A stretch of 6,094 bases of DNA, taken from JBCBZH01 sp039815415. GTDB taxonomy: Bacteria > Bacteroidota > Rhodothermia > Rhodothermales > Rubricoccaceae. The DNA lies in the NCBI GenBank assembly GCA_039815415.1, contig JBCBZH010000264.1, positions 1 to 6,094 on the forward strand. The letters are read 5' to 3'. Positions 5,940 through 6,094 of this stretch are shown here, piece by piece (the stretch's first letter is position 1; each line of letters starts with the position of its first letter). Below the pieces are notes generated by a model that had not been told where the DNA came from, searched no databases, and saw only the letters and a list, made by a program, of their open reading frames with translations. The position numbers were made by a program, and so were the translations under genes.

Positions 5940-6094
5940 TCACCAGTACGGCTCGAGCCGAGGGTGCCCGGTCCACGAGAAAGCGAGAATGGAGTGCTGG
6001 ATCGCATCTCTCACCGCCGCTAGCGTTTCTGCGCGCACTGCGACCTCGCAGTACTTCCCGTCCGGGTAAACCGTGAACGCGTATCGATCATCGA
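5940..6094 (-). CDS. Hypothetical protein, C-terminal 50 residues, runs off right edge
   Basis: On the minus strand the frame entering from base 6092 is open for 50 codons and stops at TGA 5942-5940. The peptide begins DDRYAFTVYPDGKY and ends RLEPYW. It has the balanced, hydrophobic-patterned look of real protein: a likely beta hairpin (YAFTVYPDGKYCEVAV) followed by a helix (ETLAAVRDAIQHSI). The other two minus-strand frames here contain stops or arginine-rich shadow sequence. I do not recognise the family. It is convergent with the kinase gene, 67 bp away, so it belongs to a separate transcript. Confidence 0.55.
   Translation of the reverse strand, partial: DDRYAFTVYPDGKYCEVAVRAETLAAVRDAIQHSILAFSWTGHPRLEPYW

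Noticed and set aside
4730..6007. 425-codon open frame on the minus strand across the deaminase and kinase genes
   Set aside because: The sequence is Arg/Pro/Ser-rich shadow without motifs, and the opposite strand encodes two clear families.
5863..6069. 68-codon plus-strand frame overlapping the end of the kinase gene
   Set aside because: It covers the repeat spacer and runs antisense to the more protein-like minus-strand frame, with no recognisable features.

Overview
The window is GC-rich chromosomal DNA, most likely from a high-GC member of the Bacteroidota/Rhodothermota side of the tree. Three things suggest this: the DXS protein carries the wording typical of that group (QRAYD...HDVALQNLPVVF then GADGPTHHGA), none of the five gene starts has a convincing Shine-Dalgarno sequence, and the lipoprotein at the left edge resembles the large secreted proteins of that group. 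The assignment is inference; no rRNA or other direct marker is present.

Layout. Bases 1-732 (minus) hold the N-terminal 244 residues of a lipoprotein that runs off the left edge. Bases 733-1145 are non-coding and contain a short direct repeat and a nested dyad. Bases 1146-3185 (minus) are a complete dxs gene, the first step of the MEP isoprenoid pathway. Bases 3186-3273 are a divergent promoter region with a near-perfect 18-bp inverted repeat. Rightward from there run three genes: a low-molecular-weight protein tyrosine phosphatase (3274-3777), a two-domain protein with a HAD-like domain joined to a zinc-dependent nucleobase/nucleoside deaminase (3850-5001), and a fructosamine/ketosamine-3-kinase family protein (4994-5872) whose start overlaps the preceding stop by 8 bp. 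A 67-bp convergent spacer with two copies of a 12-bp repeat follows, and then the last 50 codons of an unrecognised minus-strand gene that enters from the right edge (5940-6094).

How the genes fit together. LMW-PTP and ketosamine-3-kinase have been linked biochemically and by gene neighbourhood to protein deglycation: the phosphatase removes phosphate from ribulosamine-5-phosphate-type adducts and the kinase then phosphorylates the 3-position, which destabilises the adduct. The three rightward genes therefore look like a small glycation-repair operon. The unexpected member is the middle protein. Its HAD domain keeps the two motif I aspartates but has lost the acidic residues of motif IV, so it is probably not a working phosphatase, while the fused deaminase domain keeps all its zinc-site residues. 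This HAD-like/deaminase fusion inside a deglycation operon is the most interesting item in the window.
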